From Lewinella sp. W8 (GTDB lineage Bacteria > Bacteroidota > Bacteroidia > Chitinophagales > Saprospiraceae), in assembly GCF_004375085.3 (NCBI RefSeq), contig NZ_SNAQ03000005.1:216858-280857 (forward strand): DNA of 64,000 nt. The letters run 5' to 3'. Of the stretch, positions 8,673 to 17,423 are shown piece by piece; the stretch's first letter is position 1; every line of letters starts with the position of its first letter. The notes under the pieces are model-generated. The model was given only the letters and a program-made list of their open reading frames with translations. It searched no databases and was not told where the DNA came from. The position numbers and the translations under genes are program-made.

Positions 8673-8882
8673 CTATACCTTCTCTACCTCTGATTCTAAT
8701 TTGAGGACTGCTTGTCCGTCATCCTGCTTGATGAATAAAGCCTTATTTCCAGATTCTCCTTTTCTGGTGACGGTATTTCCATCAATCGTTTTTTCAATGG
8801 TTTCGGTGTACGTTTCCTGCACTTTGCCCTCAGCGTATCCGTTGCCCCATTTCCACTTTACTACTGATCCGGTGCGTATCAT
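8673..8882 (-). CDS. DUF2945 (Tudor-like, HVA1-type) small protein
   Basis: 69 residues, cytoplasmic. The N-terminal GSVVKWKWGNGYAEGKV motif and the later TRKGESGNKALFIKQDDG segment match the DUF2945 beta-barrel pattern, in which a Trp-rich strand is followed by a G-x-V turn. Function in bacteria is unknown; members often occur with stress genes. 49 bp separate it from the DUF2383-like gene downstream, so the two may share a transcript. Confidence 0.7.
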   Translation of the reverse strand: MIRTGSVVKWKWGNGYAEGKVQETYTETIEKTIDGNTVTRKGESGNKALFIKQDDGQAVLKLESEVEKV

Positions 8883-8900
8883 CTCTGTTGGTTTTAAAAT

Positions 8901-8935
8901 GGCAATCAGGGAGCCGCAAAAGCTCCCTGATTGCC
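8901..8935 (-). terminator. Hairpin terminator after the coiled-coil lipoprotein
   Basis: Perfect 14-bp stem (GGCAATCAGGGAGC and its complement) with a 7-nt loop, 20 bp after the lipoprotein stop. The minus-strand 3' flank is ATTTTAAA, a weak T-run. Confidence 0.7.
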
Positions 8936-8955
8936 AAGCATTTTCTTAGAATTGA

Positions 8956-9414
8956 TTAGTCGATTTCACCTTCGAGATCAGCTTCGATCTCTTCCAGCAG
9001 GTTACGGGTTTCGCTGGTGAAGTTGTTCCATCCGCGGGCAAAATCACCCTTAAAGTCTTTCCAGCCTGCTTCCATATTGTTTCCAACGCGCTTCATGCGG
9101 GCTTCCAGGTTCTCGGATGCTTTTTCCAGTTCGTTGTATTCCTCCTGAAGCTCAGCTTTTGCCTCGGCAGAAGCACCTTCCATTTCAGCCTCGATTGCTT
9201 CAAGGCGTTGGTCAAGGTTGTCCTTCGCACGGGACATCTCGGCGGCCAGCTCATTGCTTTCTTCGCGAATTTCGGCACTGACGTTGGCCAGGGCGTTCTC
9301 CGTCTCGGCCACCATTTCTTCGGCCTCCTGCTCCATCGCACTTCCGTCAGCGCAGCTGGTAAAGGTGATCAGGCTAATGAGACTAAGGAACATAAAAACA
9401 TTTCGAAAATTCAT
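8956..9414 (-). CDS. Coiled-coil lipoprotein
   Basis: 152 residues. The signal ends in FTSC (Cys21), so it is a lipoprotein; ADGSAM follows. The remainder is one long Ala/Glu/Lys-rich helix with regular heptads (ENALANVSAEIREESNELA; LDQRLEAIEAEMEGASAEA), i.e. a coiled coil of about 90 residues, ending in an acidic tail. It resembles Lpp-like or Sll1863-type stress lipoproteins in general build, but no specific family is claimed. It is flanked downstream by a clear terminator and upstream by MscS 56 bp away. Confidence 0.7.
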   Translation of the reverse strand: MNFRNVFMFLSLISLITFTSCADGSAMEQEAEEMVAETENALANVSAEIREESNELAAEMSRAKDNLDQRLEAIEAEMEGASAEAKAELQEEYNELEKASENLEARMKRVGNNMEAGWKDFKGDFARGWNNFTSETRNLLEEIEADLEGEID

Positions 9415-9470
9415 AATTGCGTGTTTTTGAGTTTTGGTAATGGGTCATTGTCGCACGAAGGCGAAATGAT

Positions 9471-10445
9471 TTAGTTGTAGTGTGCGGGGTCTTCCTGTGG
9501 TTGGTTTTCGGAAGACTCCTCTCTATTTTTTCCATTCATCCGGGAGGCCAGCATGGCGGAAAGTTTTTCTCCTCCCTTGATCCCGAAATCGAGCGTTCTG
9601 ATCGGGAACGGAATCATGATATCGTGTTCGTTATAGGCCTCTACGATCGCCATGATCGCCTTACTACGGGCGGCCAGAAAATCACCCTGAGCCAGCTGTT
9701 CAGGGGTTAGCCAGAAACGTAGAGAGTAGTTAATGGAACTGCCACCAAACTCCTCGAATACGAGGTCTACTGGTTTATCAGTATCGTGAGGCACTTGGTC
9801 CTTGATGGCGGCTACGGTAATCTTTTCTACCTTCTTCAGGTCGTCTCCGTAACTGACGCCACAGGCAATATCTACCCGCCGGCGATTAAGCTTATTGTAA
9901 TTCTTGATCGGGCTTTGGGCAACCGTTTTATTGGGGATAAGGACCTCCTGGCCCTGAAAGGTTTCCAGGGCGGTATGACGGAGCGTAATCTGTCTTACTT
10001 TTCCGAAGTATCCGTCTATTTCAACGATGTCTCCCGGAGAAAATAGGTGCCTTACGGTCAAGATAACACCACTAAAGAAATTGAGGATAGGATCCTGAAA
10101 CGCCAAACCAACGGCCAGACCAACTACCCCGGCACCCGCCAGAAGGGACTTCACCGTTCCATCAAGTTCCAGTACGGAGAGCACCAGAAAAAGAAAGAGT
10201 AATCCGAGCGCAACGGTCAGTGCGCTACTGAGTAGGTTAGCCAAAATTTTATCCTTGACCAGTTTAGCCCCTAAGCGATCAAAGTACTTTTTGGTCATCC
10301 GGGTTACTACCATCCCGACCAGAGCCACCAGGATGCCGACAAGAAGGTTAGGCAGGAGTTGAAGAAACCCCGTCCACCAATTCTTCAGTTCGTCGAAAAG
10401 TGGCTGAAAATCTAATGTTAGTCCAAATACCTCAAAGAGTACCAT
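9471..10445 (-). CDS. Small-conductance mechanosensitive channel (MscS family)
   Basis: 324 residues in the usual MscS layout: three transmembrane helices (about 30-50, 68-90, 95-125), with the pore-lining TM3 Gly/Ala-rich (LLAGAGVVGLAVGLAFQDP), followed by the beta domain (FSPGDIVEIDGYFGKV, then QEVLIPNK) and a mixed C-terminal vestibule domain. It opens under membrane tension to release solutes in hypo-osmotic shock, in the inner membrane. A hydrophilic tail of about 30 residues follows the family core. First gene of the minus-strand stress cluster. Confidence 0.9.
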   Translation of the reverse strand: MVLFEVFGLTLDFQPLFDELKNWWTGFLQLLPNLLVGILVALVGMVVTRMTKKYFDRLGAKLVKDKILANLLSSALTVALGLLFLFLVLSVLELDGTVKSLLAGAGVVGLAVGLAFQDPILNFFSGVILTVRHLFSPGDIVEIDGYFGKVRQITLRHTALETFQGQEVLIPNKTVAQSPIKNYNKLNRRRVDIACGVSYGDDLKKVEKITVAAIKDQVPHDTDKPVDLVFEEFGGSSINYSLRFWLTPEQLAQGDFLAARSKAIMAIVEAYNEHDIMIPFPIRTLDFGIKGGEKLSAMLASRMNGKNREESSENQPQEDPAHYN

Positions 10446-10545
10446 ATTCGCTGTTTGCTTTTGTTATTGTAGCACCACTTTCGTTTCCTTTGTTCGGTAT
10501 CCGTTCACTGTCTGATCGCAAAAATCACCACCTACCCTCCGTCCT

Positions 10546-11148
10546 ATGCCACACTACTTCCTCGTCAATAAGCCCTACGGAATGCTGAGTCAATTTACCC
10601 GGGAGGCCGATCATCATGCGGTACTGGGGGACCTCCATGCCTTTCCCAAAGGCGTTTATCCGGTGGGAAGGCTGGACCGCGATAGTGAAGGGTTACTCAT
10701 ACTGACGGATGACTCCAGCCTGAACGCCAGACTCTTGCACCCGAAGCACCACCACCCAAGAACCTACTGGGTCCAAGTAGAGGGAGAGCCTACTTCATCG
10801 GCCCTCCAACAGCTTGAAGCGGGCGTGACCATTAAATTGAAAAAGAAACGGTGGACGTGCGCAGAAACGAGGGTAGCTCCCCTACCCTCCACCACCTTCC
10901 AGTCTATTCCCGAAAGGCAGCCACCCGTCCGCTATAGAAAAACCGTACCCGATAGTTGGTGGTCCATTACCCTGACGGAAGGGAAAAACCGTCAGGTCAG
11001 AAAAATGTGGGCTCAGGTTGGATTTCCCGTCCTGCGACTCATCAGGTTTTCCATCGAAGACCTGACCCTGCAGGACCTTGACGAAGCCCCGGTTCGGGAG
11101 GTAAAGCGGGAGTTTCTGTTCTCGAAACTGAACCTCAACCTTGCTTAA
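10546..11148 (+). CDS. RluE/RsuA-family rRNA pseudouridine synthase
   Basis: 200 residues with no S4 domain, as in RluE. The catalytic motif GRLDRDSEGLLILTDD gives Asp44; the family start is HYFLVNKPYGMLSQF. Later motifs are HHHPRTYWVQVEG and TLTEGKNRQVRKM, which bind the RNA. RluE modifies a uridine in helix 80 of 23S rRNA in E. coli; the same target here is inference, since RsuA and RluF relatives are close. Start ATG at 10546 is the first codon of the conserved region. A weak hairpin follows at 11157-11192. Confidence 0.8.
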   Translation: MPHYFLVNKPYGMLSQFTREADHHAVLGDLHAFPKGVYPVGRLDRDSEGLLILTDDSSLNARLLHPKHHHPRTYWVQVEGEPTSSALQQLEAGVTIKLKKKRWTCAETRVAPLPSTTFQSIPERQPPVRYRKTVPDSWWSITLTEGKNRQVRKMWAQVGFPVLRLIRFSIEDLTLQDLDEAPVREVKREFLFSKLNLNLA

Positions 11149-11156
11149 ATTTTGAA

Positions 11157-11192
11157 CATTCCACGAATTCAATTATTTAATAATTCGGAATG
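11157..11192 (+). terminator. Possible terminator after the pseudouridine synthase gene
   Basis: Arms CATTCC/GGAATG and GAATT/AATTC separated by a 2-nt bulge, with an AT-rich loop, 9 bp after the stop; no strong T-run. Confidence 0.4.
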
Positions 11193-11225
11193 CAGTTTTA
11201 AACGAATAATCAGGCGCTCACCATC

Positions 11226-11441
11226 ATGGAGTTTTTCCGGAGAAAATTAGAGCAATCAGCGTTTGGGGTCTGTGCGTGGCTTGCCGATCGCATGGGCATC
11301 CCCCGAAGCAGGGTGAGGATGTACTTCATTTATCTCTCCTGTCTTTCCCTGGGGTCATCCCTCCTCTTCTATTTCTTTGCCGCCTTCTGGCTAAACGTCA
11401 GGAACTACATGCGGGAAGGACGCCAGCGCCTTTTGGGATAA
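11226..11441 (+). CDS. PspC-domain-like small membrane protein
   Basis: 71 residues. GVCAWLADRMGIPRSRVRMY matches the PspC pattern (GVCAGLAxxxGIDxxxVR) and is followed by one transmembrane helix (FIYLSCLSLGSSLLFYFFA). PspC proteins take part in phage-shock envelope-stress responses; other psp genes are not visible here. The unit stands alone between the pseudouridine synthase gene and a glycosidase, 52 bp before the latter. Confidence 0.7.
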   Translation: MEFFRRKLEQSAFGVCAWLADRMGIPRSRVRMYFIYLSCLSLGSSLLFYFFAAFWLNVRNYMREGRQRLLG

Positions 11442-11493
11442 TGTCCATCGTAACTTCTTTTTTCGGGCAACCGAAGATGGAATATATTTGGTC

Positions 11494-12693
11494 ATGCGCA
11501 TACTGTCCCTTTTCCTTCTCCTCTTTCTTGTTTGTTTATTCTCCGGATGCTCGGAAGCTCCCCACGATGAGCGCACCGATGTAGCGGCAGCGGAAGAATG
11601 GGCTCCGGATACCGGCACGGTTCCGGGGCGATGGTCGCCGGACCGGATTGCCCAGTACGTATCGGAGCGGCCCTGGGTAGTTGGCGCAAATTACAATAAC
11701 CGGGGAGCCATCAATCAACTGGAGATGTGGCAGGCGACCAGCTTTGATACGGCCCAGATCAACGAAGAACTTGGCTGGGCGGCCAGCATTGGTATGAATT
11801 CCATGCGAGTTTACCTACACAATCTGCTCTGGGAGCAGGACAGCCTGGGGTTCCTTGATCGCATGGAAACATACCTAACGATCGCCGATCGGCACGGAAT
11901 ATCCACCACCTTTGTTCTCTTTGACTCCGTTTGGAACCCGGAAAGCAGCACCGGGCCGCAACCGGCTCCGATTCCGCACACCCACAATTCGGGCTGGGTG
12001 CAGAGTCCTCCCGAGCGGCAACTCACCCTCGATCAGGAGCACTTCCCGACCTTCAGGACCTACGTTCAGGGCGTCCTGAACCACTTTCGTGAGGATGAGC
12101 GCATTTATGCCTGGGACCTCTACAACGAACCTGACAACCATAACTTTGGCAAATTTGCCGAGGAGCAGGTCTCCGATAAGGAACAACGGGTTTTTCCCCT
12201 CCTGCGGGCAAGCTACGAATGGGCGCGCAAGGTTGCGCCCAGCCAGCCACTAACCACCGGAGTCTGGTTTGGGGATCTGTTTCACGGCGATGGGAGCCTG
12301 AACACCTTCAACACCTTCCAGCTGAATAATTCCGATGTTATTAGCTACCACTTCTACGGAAGCGGGGAGGCCCATGCCGACTTTCTACCCCGGATTGAGG
12401 AATACCAGCGCCCCCTACTGTGCACGGAGTACATGGCCCGAACCAACGGCTCCACCTTTGCCAATACCCTGCCGTTGCTGGCCGAACGTAATATCGGCGC
12501 CTACAACTGGGGCCTGGTGTCGGGAAAGTCACAGACCATCTACCCCTGGGTAAGTTGGGACTCCACCTTCGTCGCCGAACCTCATCGCTGGTTTCATGAC
12601 GTTTTTCACCCCGACGGGACACCTTATGATCCAGCGGAGGCCACGTTGATTAGTGCACTGAGCACCGAAAAGAACGACAAACAGCAGAATTAA
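11494..12693 (+). CDS. Clan GH-A glycoside hydrolase (GH5/cellulase-like) lipoprotein
   Basis: 399 residues. Lipoprotein signal with LFSGC, then SEAPHDE, whose acidic residues right after the Cys fit the Bacteroidota surface-export signal. The TIM-barrel is seen in strand motifs GANYNNRG, SIGMNSMRVYLH, the acid/base motif DLYNEPDN (Glu212) on strand 4 and the nucleophile motif LLCTEYMAR (Glu312) on strand 7, 100 residues apart as in clan A. Substrate (cellulose, mannan or xylan) cannot be fixed by eye. The start is the ATG at 11494; the frame also has TTG at 11488. TATATTTG, a perfect -7 box, ends at 11490, so the message may be leaderless. Its stop overlaps the convergent helicase stop by 4 bp. 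Confidence 0.75.
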   Translation: MRILSLFLLLFLVCLFSGCSEAPHDERTDVAAAEEWAPDTGTVPGRWSPDRIAQYVSERPWVVGANYNNRGAINQLEMWQATSFDTAQINEELGWAASIGMNSMRVYLHNLLWEQDSLGFLDRMETYLTIADRHGISTTFVLFDSVWNPESSTGPQPAPIPHTHNSGWVQSPPERQLTLDQEHFPTFRTYVQGVLNHFREDERIYAWDLYNEPDNHNFGKFAEEQVSDKEQRVFPLLRASYEWARKVAPSQPLTTGVWFGDLFHGDGSLNTFNTFQLNNSDVISYHFYGSGEAHADFLPRIEEYQRPLLCTEYMARTNGSTFANTLPLLAERNIGAYNWGLVSGKSQTIYPWVSWDSTFVAEPHRWFHDVFHPDGTPYDPAEATLISALSTEKNDKQQN

Positions 12694-15002
12694 TCCAGCA
12701 CCTGCAGTTTGGCAAACCGCAGCATGATCCGTTTCTCCGGCTGGGCAAGATCACTGAAGTGAATGGTGGCGATCCGGTTATCTGCACCTCCGTCAACCTT
12801 GGTTACTTTCCCTTCGCCAAACTTGAGGTGCAGCACTTTCCTCCCGACTTCAATTTCGTCGATCGGGCTGGGCTTAAAGGAAGCGGGGTCCACCACCGGC
12901 TTGGCGAAGCGGGCCGTGCCCTTGCTCCTAACCGGAGTAATGCCCGTCACCCGGGCCCGCTGGCGGGCTAGGGGATCAAATTCGTGGTCGGCGGACCGAC
13001 GACTGTAGCTGGTATTCTCCACGGCATTCGCCGGAATTTCCGCCAGGAACCTGCTGGGCTCGTTCATGGTCATCTTCCCGAAGCGGTAGCGGGTGTTCGC
13101 GTAGGTGATGGTCAGGAACTCTTTGGCGCGGGTGATCGCTACGTAGAACAACCGACGTTCCTCGTCAAGACCGTCCATCGTATCCATACTCATCCAACTG
13201 GGGAAGAGCTTTTCCTCCAGGCCGGCCACGAAAACCGAGCGGTATTCCAGCCCCTTGGCGGCGTGTACCGACATCATTGTCACCACGTCGGTACTGTTTT
13301 CGTTCTCGTTATCGAAGTCGGTCAACAGGGCGATGTTCTGGAGGTAGGTGGCCAGACTCTTGTCCGGTAGCGTATCGGTATCAATTAAGGTGTCTTCCTC
13401 CACGAAGGACTGGATACCGTCCAGTAGCGACTGCAGGTTTTCCTGCCGCCCCATCCCCTCAATCGATACGTCCTTACGGAGATTGTCCACCAGGCCGGAC
13501 CGCTTGGCGATGAAGTCCGCCAGTTCGAAAGCATCGGCCTTGTCGATTTTTGCCCGTGACTTTTCAATCAGATCAATAAAGCCATCGGCGGCATGTCGGG
13601 TGCGGTTGGGCAGGGCGGTATGCTTCAGGGCCTCAAACAGGGAAAGACTCTGCTGGCGGGCCAAGTCAATGACTTTCCCGACACTCGTTTGCCCGATTCC
13701 CCGCTTGGGGTAATTGATGACCCGGCGAAAGGCTTCCTCGTCGTTGGGGTTAACCACCAGGCGGAGGTAGGCCACGAGGTCCTTTACTTCTTTACGCTGG
13801 TAAAAGCTCAGACCTCCGTACACGCGGTAAGGAATGCCGTGATGCCGGAGCCGTTCCTCAAAAATCCGCGACTGGGCGTTGGTCCGGTAGAGAATGGCAA
13901 TTTCACCGTTCTGTAGGTGGTAGCGGTTCTTCTGTTCCAGAATAGTATCGGCTACTCTCCTACCCTCCTCGTTATCATCCACGCAGCGGATGACCTTGAT
14001 TTTCTGCCCGTCTCCCCGGTCGCTCCAGATCTTCTTCTGAATTTGCCGCCGGTTGTGGCTGATCACGGCGTTCGCGGCCGAAACAATGTTCTCCGTACTC
14101 CGGTAGTTCTGTTCCAGTTTGAAGGTCTGAATACCGAATTCCGCAAAGTCCTGCTCGAAATCCAGGATGTTCTGGATCGTGGCCCCGCGGAAGGCGTAGA
14201 TCGACTGGGCGTCGTCGCCCACCACGCAGATGTTGCGGGGGCTGTTGGGATACATGACCAATCGCTTGACGATGGCGTACTGCAGCGTGTTGGTGTCCTG
14301 AAACTCATCCACCAGAACGTAGCGGAATTTTTTCCGGTACTTGTCCACCACTTCAGGATGGTTCTGGAAGAGTTCGTAGAGGCGAAAGAGCAGGTCATCA
14401 AAATCCATGGCGCCCGCCTGCTTGCACCTGGCCACGTAGGTGGTGTAGATCCGGTGCACCAGCGGCATCTTGGCCTGCTTATCCTGGGCGAGCAACTCTT
14501 CGTTTTTCTCGTAGACCTTGGGCGTGATCAGGCTGCTCTTGGCCGAAGAGATGCGGTTCTTGATGGCGTTGGCCTGATAGACGTTTTTGTCCAGGGACAT
14601 CTCCCGGATGATTTGCCCCACCAGGCTTTTGGAGTCGTCGGAGTCGTAAATCGTGAAATTGCTGGGGTAGCCGATGTGCTCGGCCTCTACCCGCAGAATT
14701 CTGGCAAACAGGGAGTGAAAAGTGCCGGCCCAGATGCGGGTTGCCCGGGGTCCCACTACCTTTTCGATCCGTTCCTTCATCTCCCGGGCGGCCTTGTTGG
14801 TGAAGGTCAGCGCCAGAATCTCCCAGGGAGCAGCCCCCTGTTCGATGAGGTGCGCAATCCGGTAGGTGAGGACCCTGGTTTTTCCGGAACCAGGCCCGGC
14901 CACCACCAGGACGGGGCCTTCCGTTGCCTTCACCGCGGCCCGCTGAACGTCATTGAGTTCATCGAGGTAGTGCGGTGGCCGGGGCGCGGAAGAATGGGAC
15001 AT
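12690..15002 (-). CDS. UvrD/PcrA-type DNA helicase
   Basis: 770 residues, superfamily 1A 3'-5' helicase acting in nucleotide excision and mismatch repair. Motif Q/I is LNDVQRAAV then VVAGPGSGKTRVL (Walker A Lys about 42); motif Ia TFTNKAAREM; motif II VDEFQDTN; motif III VGDDAQSIYAFRGA; motif IV LEQNYRST; motif V MSVHAAKGLEY; motif VI FYVAITRAK. The C-terminus ends in a Tudor-like segment (VGRKVLHLKFGEGKVTKVDG) typical of PcrA/UvrD of this size that bind RNA polymerase. Single gene; complete. Confidence 0.9.
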   Translation of the reverse strand: MSHSSAPRPPHYLDELNDVQRAAVKATEGPVLVVAGPGSGKTRVLTYRIAHLIEQGAAPWEILALTFTNKAAREMKERIEKVVGPRATRIWAGTFHSLFARILRVEAEHIGYPSNFTIYDSDDSKSLVGQIIREMSLDKNVYQANAIKNRISSAKSSLITPKVYEKNEELLAQDKQAKMPLVHRIYTTYVARCKQAGAMDFDDLLFRLYELFQNHPEVVDKYRKKFRYVLVDEFQDTNTLQYAIVKRLVMYPNSPRNICVVGDDAQSIYAFRGATIQNILDFEQDFAEFGIQTFKLEQNYRSTENIVSAANAVISHNRRQIQKKIWSDRGDGQKIKVIRCVDDNEEGRRVADTILEQKNRYHLQNGEIAILYRTNAQSRIFEERLRHHGIPYRVYGGLSFYQRKEVKDLVAYLRLVVNPNDEEAFRRVINYPKRGIGQTSVGKVIDLARQQSLSLFEALKHTALPNRTRHAADGFIDLIEKSRAKIDKADAFELADFIAKRSGLVDNLRKDVSIEGMGRQENLQSLLDGIQSFVEEDTLIDTDTLPDKSLATYLQNIALLTDFDNENENSTDVVTMMSVHAAKGLEYRSVFVAGLEEKLFPSWMSMDTMDGLDEERRLFYVAITRAKEFLTITYANTRYRFGKMTMNEPSRFLAEIPANAVENTSYSRRSADHEFDPLARQRARVTGITPVRSKGTARFAKPVVDPASFKPSPIDEIEVGRKVLHLKFGEGKVTKVDGGADNRIATIHFSDLAQPEKRIMLRFAKLQVLD

Positions 15003-15150
15003 GAAGTACTAAAATTGACTAGCTGCCAAGATACTACCGAAGGCAAGATTAGCCCCGAAAAACCACAAAATATTTCATTTTTTTTCTTATCCCCAAAAAT
15101 GTACTGCGGCTAACGGGATGAGCTTAACGCTTATTTTCAGGTATTGGGCA

Positions 15151-15169
15151 ACGGAGTGCAGGTGCCACG
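15151..15169 (+). repeat. Dispersed GCGCAGGTGCCA repeat, copy 2
   Basis: ACGGAGTGCAGGTGCCACG, nearly the same as copy 4 (ACGGAGCGCAGGTGCAAGG). It lies in the 256-bp gap 15003-15258, in which no gene was found. Confidence 0.5.
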
Positions 15170-15258
15170 TTTGCACCCGGTGCCCGCTTGGCACCCGCAC
15201 GCCGTGCCCTCCTGCTTCTGCTGCTACGCCCCGTATCTTGTCCTGGGAACACCAGGGG

Positions 15259-16044
15259 CTACCGCAGGATCACCCGCCGGGTCACCTGATCTTCCCCCAC
15301 CAGCAGGCGAACCAGATAGATGCCGGGGGCCTGGTCGCTCAGGTCGATGCCCGGGGAGGAATTGATCATCTCAAATTCCGGAGCGTGATAAATAAGCCTG
15401 CCGGTAATGTCAAAAACGCTCACCCCGTCAACCTCGAGGCTTCCCGGGTTGATCCGCAGTATCCCCGGACTGGGGTTGGGAAAGAGCGTAAAATCAATGG
15501 CGGGGGTGATGCCCCCCTCCAGGCATTCGTTGAGCTTGAGGAAGAAGCGGTCGTAGGGCATTTCCTCCACTCCTTCGCTGATGGCGCCGCTGACCCGGTT
15601 TCCGTTCACCTTAACCGACTGAACGGCGCAAAAGGTAACGCTCCGAAAGGGAAAGGCACCCTCCACGGATCCCTCCCGCCCCCAGGGCGGGGAATCCGTG
15701 TTGTCCAGAATAAGGATGTAGGAATCGGCGCCCCGGTAGTTTCCTTCCCAGTCGCGGCAGTTTGCGCCGTCCTGGAGCGGCAGGGTGAATCGTTGTCCCG
15801 GCAGCATGGTTCCGAAAAAGACCTTCTCAATCCGGATGTCAATCATGGGCTGGTTCCGGAGTTGGTCGTTGTTGATCACCCGGTAGTTGAAGGAGGTAAC
15901 CTCCACCAGATTTACCCCCCGGTCGGGATCCCAGTCCCGGAAGCCCGACAGGGTTTCACAGAAAGTTCTCGGACCAAAACAGCTACAGGCCATGGCCTGG
16001 CCATAACCGAAAGCAAAGAGAGCTAGCAAAAGCAGGTAACGCAT
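15259..16044 (-). CDS. Secreted TIMP/NTR-like protein with T9SS sorting domain
   Basis: 261 residues. The signal peptide ends in QAMA (residue 19), so the mature protein would begin CSCFGPRTFC (Cys20, Cys22, Cys29). A mature N-terminal C-x-C followed by a third Cys near position 10, then strands MIDIRIEKVFFG and a Cys (GANCRDW) and SYILIL, follows the TIMP/netrin (NTR) plan, in which Cys1 of TIMP binds the zinc of metalloproteases. The last 80 residues are a type A sorting domain (FTLFPNPSPGIL, VFDITGRLIY, PGIYLVRLL, ending in VTRRVILR), so it should cross the outer membrane by the type IX system. The NTR call is inference from pattern. Confidence 0.7.
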   Translation of the reverse strand: MRYLLLLALFAFGYGQAMACSCFGPRTFCETLSGFRDWDPDRGVNLVEVTSFNYRVINNDQLRNQPMIDIRIEKVFFGTMLPGQRFTLPLQDGANCRDWEGNYRGADSYILILDNTDSPPWGREGSVEGAFPFRSVTFCAVQSVKVNGNRVSGAISEGVEEMPYDRFFLKLNECLEGGITPAIDFTLFPNPSPGILRINPGSLEVDGVSVFDITGRLIYHAPEFEMINSSPGIDLSDQAPGIYLVRLLVGEDQVTRRVILR

Positions 16045-16104
16045 GGTGATCGGGGTTTACTATTAGACGGAAACCCGGGACCATTACGTTGGTGGGAGTC
16101 CCGA

Positions 16105-16638
16105 TTATTCGCTGGTGGGGAGATCTTCCTCGGGGTCAACGGGCCGCCAGTCCCCGTTGAGCCGCAGGGTTTTCTCGATGACGTCGCGCACGCAGCCTTC
16201 TCCACCCCGGGCCCCACTGATGTAGGCCGACAGGGAAAGAATCTCCGGACAGGCATCCTTGGGACAGGTAGGAAAGCCCACGAGGCGCATCAGTTCGTAG
16301 TCGGGCATATCGTCGCCCATGTACAGCACCTCCTCGTCCTTCAGGTCGTGGATCATCAGGTATTCCTGATAGGCTTCCACCTTGTCGTGAATACCGTAAT
16401 AGACATCGGTAACGCCCAGGCCGCGCAGGCGGGAGACGACTCCCTGACTCTTGCCGCCGGTGATGATGCACACCCGGTAGCCCGTATCCAGGGCGCGTTT
16501 GATGGCGTATCCATCCCGAACGTTCATCTGGCGCAATAACTGGCCGTTCTCCATAATCAGGAGTTGGGAGTTGGTCAGCACGCCATCGACGTCCAGAATG
16601 AAGGTGGAGATTTCGGCGAAGCGTTCGAGTTCGTTCAT
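16105..16638 (-). CDS. kdsC: KDO-8-phosphate phosphatase (KdsC)
   Basis: 177-residue C0-type HAD phosphatase that makes KDO from KDO-8-P for lipopolysaccharide. Motif I is FILDVDGVLTN (Asp16, Asp18), motif II is VCIITGGKSQGV, Lys motif DKVEAY, and motif III is MGDDMPDYELM. The C-terminus has the KdsC Gly-rich segment ISGARGGEGCVRDVIE that caps the neighbouring active site in the tetramer. Size and motifs all fit. The start is ATG at 16638; 15 bp separate it from iscX upstream. Confidence 0.85.
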   Translation of the reverse strand: MNELERFAEISTFILDVDGVLTNSQLLIMENGQLLRQMNVRDGYAIKRALDTGYRVCIITGGKSQGVVSRLRGLGVTDVYYGIHDKVEAYQEYLMIHDLKDEEVLYMGDDMPDYELMRLVGFPTCPKDACPEILSLSAYISGARGGEGCVRDVIEKTLRLNGDWRPVDPEEDLPTSE

Positions 16639-16653
16639 GGCGTAAAGGGTTCC

Positions 16654-16899
16654 TTACTGGTTATCCCGCCATTCGTAGACCCACTTGGCCTGAATTTGCT
16701 CCAGGTGTTCTTCGGTGGAACCTTCGCGGGTTCCCTGGAAGTTGGGGATTTCCAGAATCCATTCCAGTAAATCCGTAAACCGGATGCGGTAAATTTTCCC
16801 TTCGGTGAACTCATCACCGAACCGGTCGTAGAGCGCCATGGCGATGTCTTCATGGTCGGCCCAGTTGATGGGAAAATCGTCGAAATCTTTAAAGCTCAT
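16654..16899 (-). CDS. iscX: IscX-like Fe-S assembly protein
   Basis: 81 residues, acidic, slightly longer than the usual 66. FDDFPINWADHEDIAMALYDRF contains the IscX core: W-x-D-x-x-x-I-A-x-x-L with the DRFGDEF turn, then IRFTDLLEWILEIPNF and a C-terminal KWVYEWRDN. IscX binds IscS and iron and regulates Fe-S assembly. Next to a [2Fe-2S] ferredoxin of the ISC type (60 bp upstream on the same strand), which supports the call; the rest of an isc operon is not in the window. Confidence 0.8.
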   Translation of the reverse strand: MSFKDFDDFPINWADHEDIAMALYDRFGDEFTEGKIYRIRFTDLLEWILEIPNFQGTREGSTEEHLEQIQAKWVYEWRDNQ

Positions 16900-16959
16900 G
16901 CTGAAAGTATAAGGTAGCGATCAGATTATCGGAACCGGGGCGGGGCCGCCCCTACCGCA

Positions 16960-17301
16960 TTAGTGTTCGTGACCAATGATCTGTCGTTGGTCGGGAATTT
17001 TTACTTCAATGACCGCATCCTCGTCCAGGATGACGGCCTGACAGCCCAGGCGGCTTTCGATGGTGGGGTTGATGGCCCGGTCGATGAAGTCTTCTTCCTT
17101 GTCACTGATTTCCTCCAGTGAGTCATCGCCGCTGAGGACGTATACGTGACAGGTACTGCAGGCGCACACCTCCCCACAGTTGTGGTTCAGGTGAATACCG
17201 TTTTCCTCGGTCACCTCCAGAATACTCATGTCCACCGGGACGTCTTCCACCGTCTTGGGGGCAATATTCTTGTCTTCAAAGGTAAACTTGACAGTTGCCA
17301 T
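16960..17301 (-). CDS. fdx: ISC-type [2Fe-2S] ferredoxin
   Basis: 113 residues, adrenodoxin-type fold. The cluster ligands are the Cys set in HNCGEVCACSTCHVYV (Cys42, Cys48 and Cys51, with an extra Cys at 46) and the distant Cys in SRLGCQAV. The sequence around them (ILEVTEENGIHLNHNC, then EISDKEEDFID) is typical of the Fdx that gives electrons to Fe-S assembly. It heads a run with iscX and kdsC on the minus strand. The stop-to-start gap to iscX is 60 bp. Confidence 0.85.
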   Translation of the reverse strand: MATVKFTFEDKNIAPKTVEDVPVDMSILEVTEENGIHLNHNCGEVCACSTCHVYVLSGDDSLEEISDKEEDFIDRAINPTIESRLGCQAVILDEDAVIEVKIPDQRQIIGHEH

Positions 17302-17423
17302 TTTTTGCTTGAATTAGGGGGTCTTGCATTGCAAATGCACGAAGGGGGGAATTGGTTGAGGGAGGGATGCACAATGCCCTTTTGGCCAGGCCCAAACTTA
17401 GTATCCGTCATTCCACAAAATAG

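Noticed and set aside
13917..16026. Plus-strand frames of 398 and 302 residues opposite the helicase and the T9SS protein
   Set aside because: Antisense shadows of well-supported genes with all catalytic motifs on the minus strand.
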